From Cryptomeria japonica (taxonomy: Eukaryota > Streptophyta > Pinopsida > Cupressales > Cupressaceae), in assembly GCF_030272615.1 (NCBI RefSeq), contig NC_081412.1:671362852-671426851 (forward strand): DNA of 64,000 bases, read 5' to 3'. The position numbers were made by a program, and so were the translations under genes. Below, piece after piece: positions 45,664 to 57,230 of the stretch. The first letter of the stretch is position 1, and each line of letters starts with the position of its first letter. The notes below the pieces were generated by a model. That model did no database searches. It was not told where the DNA came from and worked only from the letters and a program-made list of their open reading frames with translations.

Positions 45664-47559
45664 AAAGATCTGCCACCAAATCACATGCTGAGGATGCAAA
45701 GACACAACCATTAGTGAGTGAGAAAAGTGTTTGAATTTTTCTGGCTAGGAGAATAGGAGCACATAGAAACCATTAGCTTTCATGTAATTTTTGTTAGTTC
45801 ACTCTTTACTGTCATATAGAAAATTGATACATATAGTATTTTAAATGTTGTGATATTAAAAATATATTTTTTTACATGTGTTGATGTTGTAGAATAGTAT
45901 GTGGTACAACATACTCGTATCTTTACATATGGTGGTGTTATGATAGAATCACTAAATAATAACCCATATAAGGAATATAATGTTTGTAGGAAGCATGAAT
46001 ATTCTTGCAAGGGAATTTGTAACAAAATTAAATCTCATGTATTATATTAGAGAAAAATAATATTTGAGAAGATGGCACAAGGTATGAGAAGTAGGTAACA
46101 ATGAAGTTATACTTGTATGTATTAGTATAAGTTGTGAGCTAGTAGAATTGGCTATATATTGATAACAAGTTTATACCAACAATATTAAGGTTGTAACAGT
46201 GAGTTTTTAGGTTCCCCACACTCTCACAGGATTTATTGGTTTATTATTTTATCCCTTGCACACTACTGGAAAGGTTTAAGCAAGTTGTGCCTTGTGTCCC
46301 TGCAAAAATTGTGATGTCAACAGATGAAACCTAATGGGATCTCGAGATATACTTGTATTCTCACAATTAAGGAAAAGTTATGCCCCACGACCTCGCAAGT
46401 TAGTGGATATTTCTTATTAAATATTTGTGGGAGTGCAATGAAATAGAGATGTAACTGTTTGATGTGGAAAAAGTAATTTCCATGATTGCATAGGTTATTC
46501 CAAGTTGGAAAGAGTCAAGTAGTGATGAGTAGGAAGGTACCATGTGTCTTGGGGGAACTAACAGTTGGAGTAGAAAGAAGGCCTTGCACCCTTGCAAAGA
46601 AGATGATGTGGACACTAGATGGAATGTGAGACAATAGGAAATGATAGGTGTCTTATAAGTCAAAATCTAATATGAATCACATGTCCCTCCATGATAGCGT
46701 CAATACTGACATCCATCGCCAACAAGCTCTATATAACTTTTGCATTCACTTGAAAGGTTTGGTGCAAAATGAGATCATGGCTCCTTCATTATGTCATCCA
46801 TAGAATAACAAAATTCAACATTGTGATTTACATGAAACATTTCCTTGTATATGAAAATTGCCACTTGTGGTCTACCATACAACACCTTAGCATTCACCTA
46901 GCACTAACAACCCTATTTTTTTTAAATTTCCTAACATGCTTCTTGCATGGAGGGTTGTTCCTATGGTCCTCTAGAATACATCCACACACATAAATACAAT
47001 ACAACCTCCCATATTATCAACTAGACATGTTATAAAAATTTAAGATTGACAAAGTATTGTGATGAATCAATCTACTATCCAGGAATACATCTTTGTGGTG
47101 TGTTCAGTGTACACTATTTTATGGTTTTCTTTATGCTTCTTATGGACAAACATTACTTCAAAACCAACAAACATGGATTCCCCTATCAAAAAATGCATCC
47201 AATCTCGCATGTGGAATTGTTGCACAAAGGTCTTTTATAGAATCATCTCTAACGTAAATTGTTGTCCACTCAATGTTGTTTGATGAGAAATGCAAGACAT
47301 CTTCACTACAATTTTGGACTTACAAATCATCAACTTGCCATTTTTATCATCTCCCCATCCTAACAACTAAATGTACCAGACCTGTGGTATATGGAATATA
47401 GTACTAGTACACAAGGGATATAACAATATTTAATAAATAAATATAATTGCAAGTATGTCTATTCTTAAATAATAGTATATTCATTATAATCATTTTTTGT
47501 ATATTATCTTCAATGTTCACATGCAACAACAAATTAGATATATATGTTGTAAAATCATG
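45664..47559. other. No recognised feature
   Basis: AT-rich; several short open frames on both strands, none with a motif or a second supporting signal. Confidence 0.5.
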
Positions 47560-48890
47560 TCGCTCCTTTCAATAAATGTGAAATGAAGACATATCACACA
47601 TCAAACATTCAAATAAGTTTACTTCTGAATCTTCAAAAATATGATGTTTTATTTGCCATGGAAGTTTATGTAGCCATTTAATTAGAAACATCTTGGCAAT
47701 ATGATTGATATCAACTACATCATTTGTATTACTCCCTAACAAACAACATGAACCTAATGATAATGAGCATATAGTCATTCTATAAGAAAGACAACATTGA
47801 GACTTGGCTGGATAGAGCCATGAATAGCAATCCAATTCATTTTTTTTTTAGGAGCACTAGAGACATGAAGTGTCAAAACAAAGGAAATGATAGTTACGAA
47901 GATGGGAACGACACTATTTTATTATCAAGGATAAACATTGCATATCAAATTTTAATGTTGCAAAGGTAGTCCTCAATCTCCCAACAGCTTTTAGAGACCA
48001 TTTCTAGGCTTAAATCAAATGCATTACACTCCACCTAAGACAAAGATAAAATATATGTATGCATTGTGTCACTGAGAAGGCATCCTTAGTCGTAAAGTAA
48101 AGTCTTAGCACTATTAGTGATGTCACATAAATTATTTGTAGTAATTTAATCACTCTCCCTAGCAAGTCACATGAAACTCATAGTAATGGTCTTGTAGTCA
48201 TTATATAAGGAAAACAATATCGAGATTGTCATTGCATAAAGCTAGTATATGACAAAATGATAATCTAAATTGAATACAAGGGAATGACACTATAAAATTA
48301 TTAGTGGATACAAGGGAATGAAAGTACACAAAGACATTCATAGTTGGAATGGTGACAGGATGGTGATGAAGATACCTAGATAGAGCGATGAATAACACTG
48401 ATTCATAAGATTTTCTAAAAAGCATCACAGACTTGAAGTGTGAAAACAAATAAATATGACAACCACCAAAAATGTCAGACAGTCATGGCATATCAAATCC
48501 TTATGTTCCAAAACCAGTCCTCAATAGCACAACAACTAAGAGAGACAATTTGTAGGCTTATATCAAATGCATTATAGTCCACCTAAGAAAGATCTAAAAA
48601 GTATACATAGTGACAATGAGAAGGAATCCTTGGCCTACAACTAAAGTCTTTTGAAATATAAGTGATGACACATAAATTATATGTAGTAGTTGTAGCATTC
48701 CCCCTCACAAACCATAGTAAGATTACCATACCATTTTTAGTACACAAATACATTCATAGTTGACATGGGGACATGATGGTGAGGAAGATGGTTGTATAGA
48801 GCCATGAATAATAATCCATTTCATATGATTTTCTTAGGAGCAGCAGAGACATTGAGTATCAAAACACGTGAAAAGAGACAGTCACCAAAA
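47560..48890. repeat. Degenerate long tandem repeat, about three units
   Basis: The same landmarks recur in order around 47700-48100, 48150-48670 and 48700-48890: ATAGAGCCATGAATA, a GAGACATGAAGTGTCAAAAC-like word (47858, 48428, 48846), GTCCTCAAT, AAATGCATTA, TCCACCTAAGA and ACATAAATTAT. Spacing is about 420-570 bp, so units differ by indels. No coding sequence. Confidence 0.7.
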
Positions 48891-49401
48891 TGTACACCAA
48901 ATATGGAGTGAATATTATGTTCCTTCTATCTTACAAAATGCATGCCAAACATTCCCTTTGCACAATGCTATCGATATTTTATTTTGTTGTTCAATTATAG
49001 ATTAAATAAACATTTGAAATCTACATCATAGTTCCTTCGATGCTATATTGTTGATATCATACTTATCTTGAGAACATCGATGGAAGGAGCTGTATGATTG
49101 ATATGTGAAAAAAATCTTATAGACATGTCAGAATATGAAGTTACTATTTCTTATATTGACCATAATCATTTGATCTATTATATGTTTATATCATGATCTT
49201 CATCTATGTAAGGTTGTCTACCACCAATATTTACTAGTTTCATATCATTTTATCTCAAGAACCAGATCGTGCAATCAAATTTTCATTGATACATGGAATA
49301 AATTTATTATTTTATATAAGCTACTTTGTGACTTGATATCTTTTGATTGCTCATGTTAATGTATGAATAGAAATTGATCACTTTCTCTTATTATGGCAAC
49401 A
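48891..49401. other. No recognised feature
   Basis: AT-rich sequence left of copy B. The true left part of the duplicated repeat may begin somewhere here, but copy A gives no comparison left of element 1. Confidence 0.4.
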
Positions 49402-50975
49402 AGTTCCAATTTATTATCTATGTGTTTACTTCAACATGATCGATGGGAAAATCGCCAAGTCTTATAGATAACACTATTTTCCTTGATAGGATATTTATGT
49501 CAAACTTAATGCAACTATCTATATTGATACAAAACTAACTACTTCAACTGCTAATTGTTATCTACAAAAAATATCTACATCTATTTCCTAGCAACTTGGA
49601 AATGTTCAAGGTCCACCACCCCTTGATCACACATATGTTTTATTGCGAGTTTCCTTAACATGTTCTCATGAGCCAGAAAGAAAATTTACATCTACACTAA
49701 CCCAACTATGGCTGACACAACGAAGGGAAGAGAATCCATATTACCCGAGGTAAGTAATAGAATATATATATTAATAGTTCATTTTGTACAGTGAATGAAA
49801 TAGTTAAGGGCCATGATTATGTTGTGAAGAAAGTCACCACCTTTCAAAAGAGAGGCTATTTCCCAAGGTACACATCATTCCAATGATGCAAGGAGAATAT
49901 AAAGAGAGGAAGGCTTGGATAAAAGGGAACACAAAGAATACTCTAAAAATCAAACTATCATCATTACAAAAATTCTGAATAAATCAATGTCTATGTTTGC
50001 ATTTGTTGTTTCAAATTGATTCCAGATTTCAAAGCTTCAACAACACCTTTCAGGGATATCAATTCGTGAGTTGACATTCTAATATTACCTGATTGCAAAT
50101 GTGATTTTAGGGTAATACAAATGAAGGGACATTACACATGTTAATGATGGGGAAATCTAAAGCTAGTAATCATATTGTAAAAAACACTTATTATTATCTC
50201 TGACTTAGTTAGCTATTCCTGATAAAATGCACATAACACTTGGATATGATTATATTTATTATGTCATTTTATTTTCTACTGCTATTGAAATCACTTTCAT
50301 GATACTTCAACGATGCAAAAATCATTTCCTCATACAAATCTATTAAACCCTATAATTTGAATTCAACAAACCCTAAAAAACTTATATATCTGTCAAAAAA
50401 ATAATAGCAATTATGTGGATTTCATACATACCAACTTCCTACTCCCCCTTGGCTCTCGCACTGCTCCATAGAAGTCATGTTATGCAATATTTTTTCCAAT
50501 ACATCATGTTGCCTCTCCTGCTATTTTCTCACACCGCATTTACCCACCTTGCAAACAAAATTGCATCCACAAATCCATCAATTTTAACTTGATGTATACT
50601 TAAAAAACCTACTAAAATCCACAATACTTCCCTCTTAAGCACTTGAAACCCTAGAAATCTAATAAACCATATGTAACTTGTAAAGCACCAAAATAAATGC
50701 CAATTATCTCCAATTCATACACACCTACTTTTTTGAACACCTTTTCTATTTCCTACTCTATTTCAAGAAACTACAACATCTACCTTTCATATTCCCCTTG
50801 GGTCTTGTCCTGTTATTTTACGTTAACACGACGTGGTCGTTAGTTGACCACTACTTTACAGACGTTGTATTATGCACTATTCCCATGCATCATGTTCTCT
50901 CTTGTGTTGTTTTCTCCAACTGCCTTTACCGACCCTAAAAAAAAGAAATTGCATCCCCAAATCTGTCAATTTTAA

Positions 50976-51009
<34 letters not shown>

Positions 51010-51327
51010 CCTACTTATATCCTTCCCTCTTTTGCACTTTAAAACCTACAAATCTAATAAACCCTATGTAACTTTTAAACCACCAATGAAATGCTAGTGA
51101 TCTTAGTTCCATACACACTTGGTTGTTTGTCCGCCTTTTGTATCTCCTCCTCTGTTAGTTTTGGTCTGTTTCAACTTACTGCGACCTCTACCTTTGCTAT
51201 AGCATACTTTAGTCTCCTCCTGGTAACACGTCGTGTTTCTTCTCTGAAGCGTCGTGTTATGCAATGTATGTATTTGGACTTCGCTTTCTCCTCGCCTCTT
51301 ATTTTCTCCCCTATTTTCCCACATTAG
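49402..51327 (+). repeat. Copy B of duplicated repeat (empty site for element 2)
   Basis: Near-colinear with 8762-9667 plus 19463-20429 and uninterrupted at 50311-50315 (ACTTC), where copy A holds element 2. The right 1 kb consists of three diverged tandem units of roughly 320-395 bp, aligned by AAATCTAATAAACC-type words at about 50335, 50653 and 51050 and ATTGCATCC at 50560 and 50948. It contains a GTGGTC/GACCAC inverted repeat near 50833-50851. Confidence 0.9.
50978..51009. repeat. TA microsatellite
   Basis: About 15 TA units. The corresponding place in copy A (20138-20158) has a shorter, interrupted run. Confidence 0.9.
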
Positions 51328-53109
51328 GAAGCCTTCGCGCTCATGACACTCCCTTTTCGTCCAACAACTCCATCCGTATGCCATCTCCAGTAGGTCAACC
51401 GCATGCAATTACCAATTTGCTGTCGACTTCACACAGTTACCATTTTGTTGTCGACTTCACGCGGTTAGTTCTCCAACTATTCCTGTCAACGTCCATGAGG
51501 CCACTTTTCCCATTTTTGGCGACTTAACGCATGCATGTATGCTGAATGATGGTATGGCACTTTTGTACGATTCTATGTGTGTAGGGAGTACGGGGCGCAA
51601 TTTTTTGGCTAGATAGCCAGCTCCTATCAGATGAGCGGGCTCACTTTGATCATCCAACCGTGAAATAATTTGACATGATTGGTATTATCCAACAGTCAAA
51701 TAATTGCTCAAGCTCTACAAGCACATTAAAATCTTGCCTTCCCCAGAAGAAACACAACTTCATGCATGCTCTGTTAATGGTGAGTCGGAAAATGCAAGGC
51801 GAAAATAAAAAGACTGAAATATCTGACAGCGTGCAACACTCCAATCGTCTTTCATTCTCATCTCATATAAAGAATACCTTCATGTAATAATGAGAGGAAT
51901 GGTATTTACTAGCGCTTGTACTTAAATGAGGTGTAATGATTACACGGATAGCAATTTATATCATATTTATCAAAGCAATTTCCGTCTGTATTATTTCTGT
52001 GAAGAAAATATATATCTAATCTGTATTACTTATATTCCCAGTCTTGTTTGATTAAAACCAAAATCTCTAAACAAACAGAACATATTCATTGGTGTGAGCT
52101 GAAATTTAGAAAACACAATATAAGAAATTCCTCTCTTGTAAGAATATTGTCTCTAGTTTTGTGTCTGAGAGCTGTATATAGATAAAGCATGAATCTAATT
52201 AGCGCCTCTGGACTTGTTTTATGTTTCAATGAATGAATGAAGGGTTTGGATAATGCTGAGCAAGGGCTCTTAAATAGTAAGTCTTTGTTAATATTAAAAT
52301 TGCATTAACAACATCAGCAGTAGCTAGTAAAAATTCAATATTAATAAAATAATTTTTTGAGAAAAAATGTTGTCAAACTGATAATTAGTATCAATTTGAC
52401 AAAAAAAAACATTCATTTTCCCAACATATTTCAATGTAAAGAGAGAAAACCTTTAAACTACATAAGCCCAATCTAACACAAACAAATAAAATATTCATAT
52501 GTTAATAAATACATATAATTTATTTTCTTCATCAAAATTAAATTGCATTATATTCCTGAAATAATCATATAAATATATGATATAAAAAACCAAACAGTGA
52601 TGTAAATTTGAAGTGTTTATTTTTTGGAGAAAATCCACACTAATTTATAACAGCCCTAAAACAGCACTACAAGCTGACAAAAATTCCAGTTTTTGGCAGA
52701 TTTTTCCCAACCCTGAAAAAATAATGGTGTTTAGCTTTCCTCCCGGGTCCTCTTGTGAATGTTAAAATCGAACAAGAAATGGCAGTGGAAAGAATAGATA
52801 AATGCACATTAATAGACCTAACATCATTCGGAAAAAATACGGAAAACATTAGGTTGGATTAGTAGAAACGATTTTATGTGGAGCCCTTAAACGTCCAGTC
52901 TTCCTCAACCAGATTTTGTGTGAAAACAAAGCGTACAGAATTCCACCAACACGAAAATAAAGTATACAGAATTTAATATGGAATTCCGGCAAGGCAGAAA
53001 AAAACAATGATAATTCCCGGTGTGAGACTAATTTCCGTCGTGGGGTGCCCCCACACGGGATAGTAGCAGGGGAGCAAATAAATCATATTATAATATTATT
53101 ATATTATTA
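51328..53109. other. No recognised feature
   Basis: Unique-looking sequence right of copy B, moderately GC-balanced to about 51660 and then AT-rich. Short open frames show no motif. A GTGGG/CCCAC hairpin sits near 53039-53053, just before the telomere-like array. Confidence 0.5.
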
Positions 53110-53820
53110 CACGGAGATATATTGAATTTTTTTTAATGTCAAGTATTATGGTTATGGTTAGCATTAGGGTTAAGGTTAGTGTTACGATTGGGGATAAGGT
53201 TTACATCATGATTCGGGTTAGGGTTAGAGTTATGATAATGGTTAATATTTATATCATGGTTAGGGTTAGCATCAACGTTAGGGTTTGGTTTTGGTTTAGG
53301 ATTATGGTTATGGTTAGGGTTATGGTTACAGTTTAATATTAGGGTTAAATTTATGGTTAGGGTTAGGGTTAGGGTTTAGTGTCAGGGTTACAATTGTGTT
53401 TAGGGTTTACATCAAAAGTAGGGCAAGGGTAAGAATAATTACAATTAGGGTTAGGGTTAGAATTATAATTGGGGGTATCATTAGCATTTGGTTTATGGTT
53501 ATGTTTTGGATCAGAGTTAAGGTTAGTATTATGGTCATGGTTAAGGTTTACATCATGGTTAGGGTTATGATTAGGGTTAGGGTTTAAGGTTAAGTTTATG
53601 GTTAGGGTACAGTGTCAAGGTTACAATTATGTTAGGGTTTACATCAAAGCTAGGGTTAGAATAAGGGTTATGGTTCAATTACATTAAGGTGAGGGTTAAA
53701 TTAGTATTAAAGTTAAATTAAGATTAGGGTTTGGGCTAGAATAAGGCTAGGAATAGATTATGATTAAAGTTCAATTTGGGTTAGGGTTAAGTTTAGGGTA
53801 CAATTAATGTTAGGGTTAGG

Positions 53821-54018
53821 GTTTAGGATTATGGTTAGGTTAGAGTTATGATTAGGGTTAGGGTAAGGATTATGATTAGGTTTAGGGTTTAGGATTATGG
53901 TTAGGTTAGAGTTATGATTAGGGTTAGGGTAAGGATTATGATTAGGTTTAGGGTTTAGGATTATGGTTAGGTTAGAGTTATGATTAGGGTTAGGGTAAGG
54001 ATTATGATTAGGGTTAGG
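53821..54018 (+). repeat. 66 bp higher-order triplication in telomere-like array
   Basis: Three consecutive 66 bp units start at 53821, 53887 and 53953 with GTTTAGGATTATGGTTAGG and look almost identical by eye, in contrast with the degenerate array around them. This implies a recent local expansion. Confidence 0.88.
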
Positions 54019-54852
54019 GTTTTGGGTTATTGTTAGGTTTAAATTGTTTACATCATGGTTGGGGTTAAGGCTATTAGGTTTACGATTATGGTTAGGGTCA
54101 TAGTTAGGATTATGGCTATGGTTAGGATTTACATCCAAGCTAGGGTTAGGGTTAGAGTTAAGGTTAGGTTTAGGGTTAGGGCCATGATTAACACCATGGT
54201 TAGGGTTAGATTTAGGCTTAGGGTTAGGATTTACATCATGCTTAGTGTTGGGGTGAGGATTATGGTTGTGGTTAGGGTTTAAGATTAAGCCTAGGGTTAA
54301 GGTTATGGTTTGGGTTAGGGTTTAAGGTTAGGATAAGGATTATGGATAGGATTTACTATTAGGATTAGGGATAGGTTTTGAGTTATGATTAGGATTATGG
54401 TTAGGATTAGGTTTTAGGGTTAAGGCTAAGGATTATTTTTAGGGTTAGAGTTTATGGCTATGGTTAGGTTAGGGTTAAGGTTTAGAGTTATGGTTAGGAT
54501 TATGGTTAGTGTTATGGTTTATATCATGGTTGGGGTTAGAGTTAGGGTTAGGTTTATAGTTAGGCTTAGGGTTATAGTTATGGTTAGGATTATGACTAGG
54601 GTTAGGGTTTACATCATGGTCAGGGTTAGCATTAAGGGTTAGTGTTAGGATGAATGTTAGTGTTTATATCATGGTTATGGTTAGGTTAGCATTTGCATCA
54701 TGGTTAGGGTTGGGGTTAGGGTTATATTTAGGTTTAGGGTTATAATTATGGTTAGGGTTAGGGTTCGGATTTATGTATCATGGTTAGGATTAGGGTTTAC
54801 ATCATGGTTAGAATTACGGGTAGGGTTAGGGTTAGGTTTAGGGTTATTTTTA

Positions 54853-54966
54853 GGGAAACAACTATCCAACCCTTAGGATGCACCAAGATATCAATACCCT
54901 TCATATATTATTAATGCATTGTAATAGATGATTAGTGCATTCTAAGGGTTGTAGAGTTGTGTTCCC
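54853..54966. mobile_element. 114 bp MITE, hAT-like
   Basis: Terminal inverted repeats of about 31 bp: the left end GGGAAACAACTATCCAACCC continues through TTAGGATGCAC, and the right end on the other strand reads GGGAACACAACTCTACAACC through TTAGAATGCAC. It is flanked by an exact 8-bp duplication TATTTTTA (54845-54852, 54967-54974). An 8-bp target duplication points to the hAT superfamily. No transposase can fit; it is non-autonomous. Confidence 0.85.
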
Positions 54967-56486
54967 TATTTTTATGGTTAGGGTTTAGGGTTATGATTAG
55001 GTTAGGTTAGGGTTAGGGTTATGATTAGGGTTAGGGTTTGGGTTAGGATTAAGGTTAGGGTTAGAAAAGGCTTAGGATTAGAATAGGGTTCAATTATGCT
55101 CAAATTAGGGTTCAAGTTGTAGTTACTAGTTAGGGTTCAAATTTATGATTAGAGTTGAGTTTAGGGTTAACATTCAATTAGAGGGATTAGGGTTAATGGT
55201 TAAGTTATAGTTAATTAAAGTCGGGGCTTGATTGTGGAAAGGGTTTAATTATATTTAGGGTTAGGATTAGAGGTCAATTAGAGTTATGATTCAATTACAT
55301 TAGGGCTAGGTTTAAATTAGGATTAGGGATAGTGCTTATTTATGGTAAAATTAGGATTCAAGTTGTAGTTAGGGATTAATTCTAGGGTTATAATTAAGCT
55401 TAGGGTTAGGTTATGGTTAGGTCTCAATTATGATAAGATTAGGTTATTGGTAGGGTTAAATTAGGTATAGATTAGGGATATGGTCAAGGATAGTGTTTGA
55501 TTGTGATATGGGTTTAATTATAGTTAGGGTTAGTATAATATTTTATTTTGGGCTAGCATTAGGATAATTATTCAATTACATTAGGGTTAGGGTTAAATTA
55601 TGATTAGAGTTCAATTATGTTATGGTTTTGGTGTAAAATTCAATTAGGATTAGGTTTCAAATCAATATATGGATATTATCTAGTTTACTAATGGAGTTAT
55701 AGATTAGGTTTTCGATTAGAGATATAGTTAGATTTAGGGTTATTATTAGGTTAGGCATAAGGTTAGGGTTAGGGTTAGGGTTAAGATTTCAATTAGAGAT
55801 ATTATTAGAGATAGTATAGCAATTATGATGTTTTTGTTGAAGATTGAGGTTAGGGTTAGGTTTAGGGATAGGGTTATGGTTAGGGTTAGGGTTTAGTGTT
55901 AAGGTTAGTATTATGGTTAGGGTTTCTATCAAGGTTAATGTTAGGGGTAGATTATGATTAGGGTTTACATAATGATTAGGGTTAGGATAAGGATTTTAGT
56001 ATAAATATTATTTTAGGTGATGACCTAGAGAAGGGAGGGACAAGGAAGAGGAGACAGGTGAGAGGGTTGAATTAGGATTAGTGTTTAATTAGAATTAGGG
56101 TTTGTACTAGAAATCAATTAAATTAATTTTTAATTAGCGTTAGGGATAAATTTAGGGTAGGGTTCACTTATGGTTAGATTAGGGTTCAAGTTGTATTTAG
56201 GGTTTCATTCTAGGGTTAGATTTTATTTTAGGGTTAGGTTATAATGGTCAGGGTTGAATTATAGTAGGATTAGGTTCAAGGTTAAGGTTTCACTACATTT
56301 AGGATTACAATTTTAGGATATCCTTGGGGCAAGGATTTGTGTTAAATTGGGGTTAGGATTAATGTAATGTTATGATTAAGGTTACTATTACGTGATAAAT
56401 TTAGGGGTTATGATTAGGGTTCAAATATGATTTGAGTTATAGTTTAATTAGCTTATGATTCAAGAACAATTATGGCTTCAAGATTT

Positions 56487-56793
56487 AGGGTTACAATTTA
56501 ATTTAATGTAAAATTAGGTTTAGGTTTAGGATTTAACATGTCTTAGGGTTTTATAAGAACTTAAGAGTGTAGTAAGGTTTGGGTTAGTGTTAGGGTTCAA
56601 TTTTGTTTAAGATTAATGATGGATTAGATTCTATTAGTTTAGGGTTACAATTTAATTTGATTTACAATTAGGTTTAGGTTTAGGGTTTAACTTGTCTTAA
56701 GGTTTTATAAGAACTTAAGAGTGTAGTAAGGTTTGGGTTAGTGTTAGGGTTAAATTTTGTTTAAGATTTATGATGGATTAGATTCTATTAGTT
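56487..56793 (+). repeat. 154 bp tandem duplication
   Basis: AGGGTTACAATTTAATTT begins at 56487 and again at 56641, and the two units stay closely similar through GGATTAGATTCTATTAGTTT. Confidence 0.88.
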
Positions 56794-57230
56794 TAAACAC
56801 ATTTAATTAGGGCATATTGATTAGAAATGAGATCACCTAGTAAGACACTAATTAGGGTTTTATAATTTAAAAATCATTAAAATAGGATTAGTCAAAGCCT
56901 CAATTCAAGGTTTAGGTTTAAGGTTAAATGTTGTTGAGTGTTAAGGTTAGGGTTCATTCTAGTATAGTGTTTAATTTGGTTTTCAAGGTCAATTATTTCT
57001 ATTTCTTCATTCTCCATGATTGGAAGATTTGGATTTGATTTGATTTAGGGCTTTGGGTCTATTTGCTATAGACCAAGTTTGATTTTGATTTAAGGTAGAA
57101 TTTGGCCTAGGATTAGGGTTACAAATAATTTTTTTTAAAGGTTAGGGTTCAATTTGGTTTATTGTTAAAGTTAAGTATCAATTTAGTTGGGTTCAATTTG
57201 GTTTAGGGTAATATTTAAAGGACCTCTTAC

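Larger units (their letters stand above)
53110..57230 (+). repeat. Long degenerate telomere-like array (TTAGGG type)
   Basis: About 4 kb dominated by GGTTAGGGTTAGGGTTA and variants (ATTATGGTTA, TTTACATCATGG), all in one orientation, strongest from 53130 to about 56000 and fading by 57230. Short perfect runs (for example 53360-53375) are the six-base TTAGGG rather than the seven-base TTTAGGG usual in plants, although GTTTAGGG also occurs. Met/Val/Arg-rich and Asn/Pro/His-rich open frames here are artefacts of the repeat. Confidence 0.9.

Noticed and set aside
46769-47283. Cluster of plus-strand open frames
   Set aside because: Short, overlapping, in different frames and without any domain; likely chance.
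53136-54642. Met/Val/Arg-rich and Asn/Pro/His-rich open frames
   Set aside because: They are the translated telomere-like repeat: six-base units keep frame and avoid stops. No codon-independent signal supports them.
53110-57230. A genuine chromosome end
   Set aside because: The array is degenerate, carries a MITE insertion, and has other sequence on both sides; it is interstitial.
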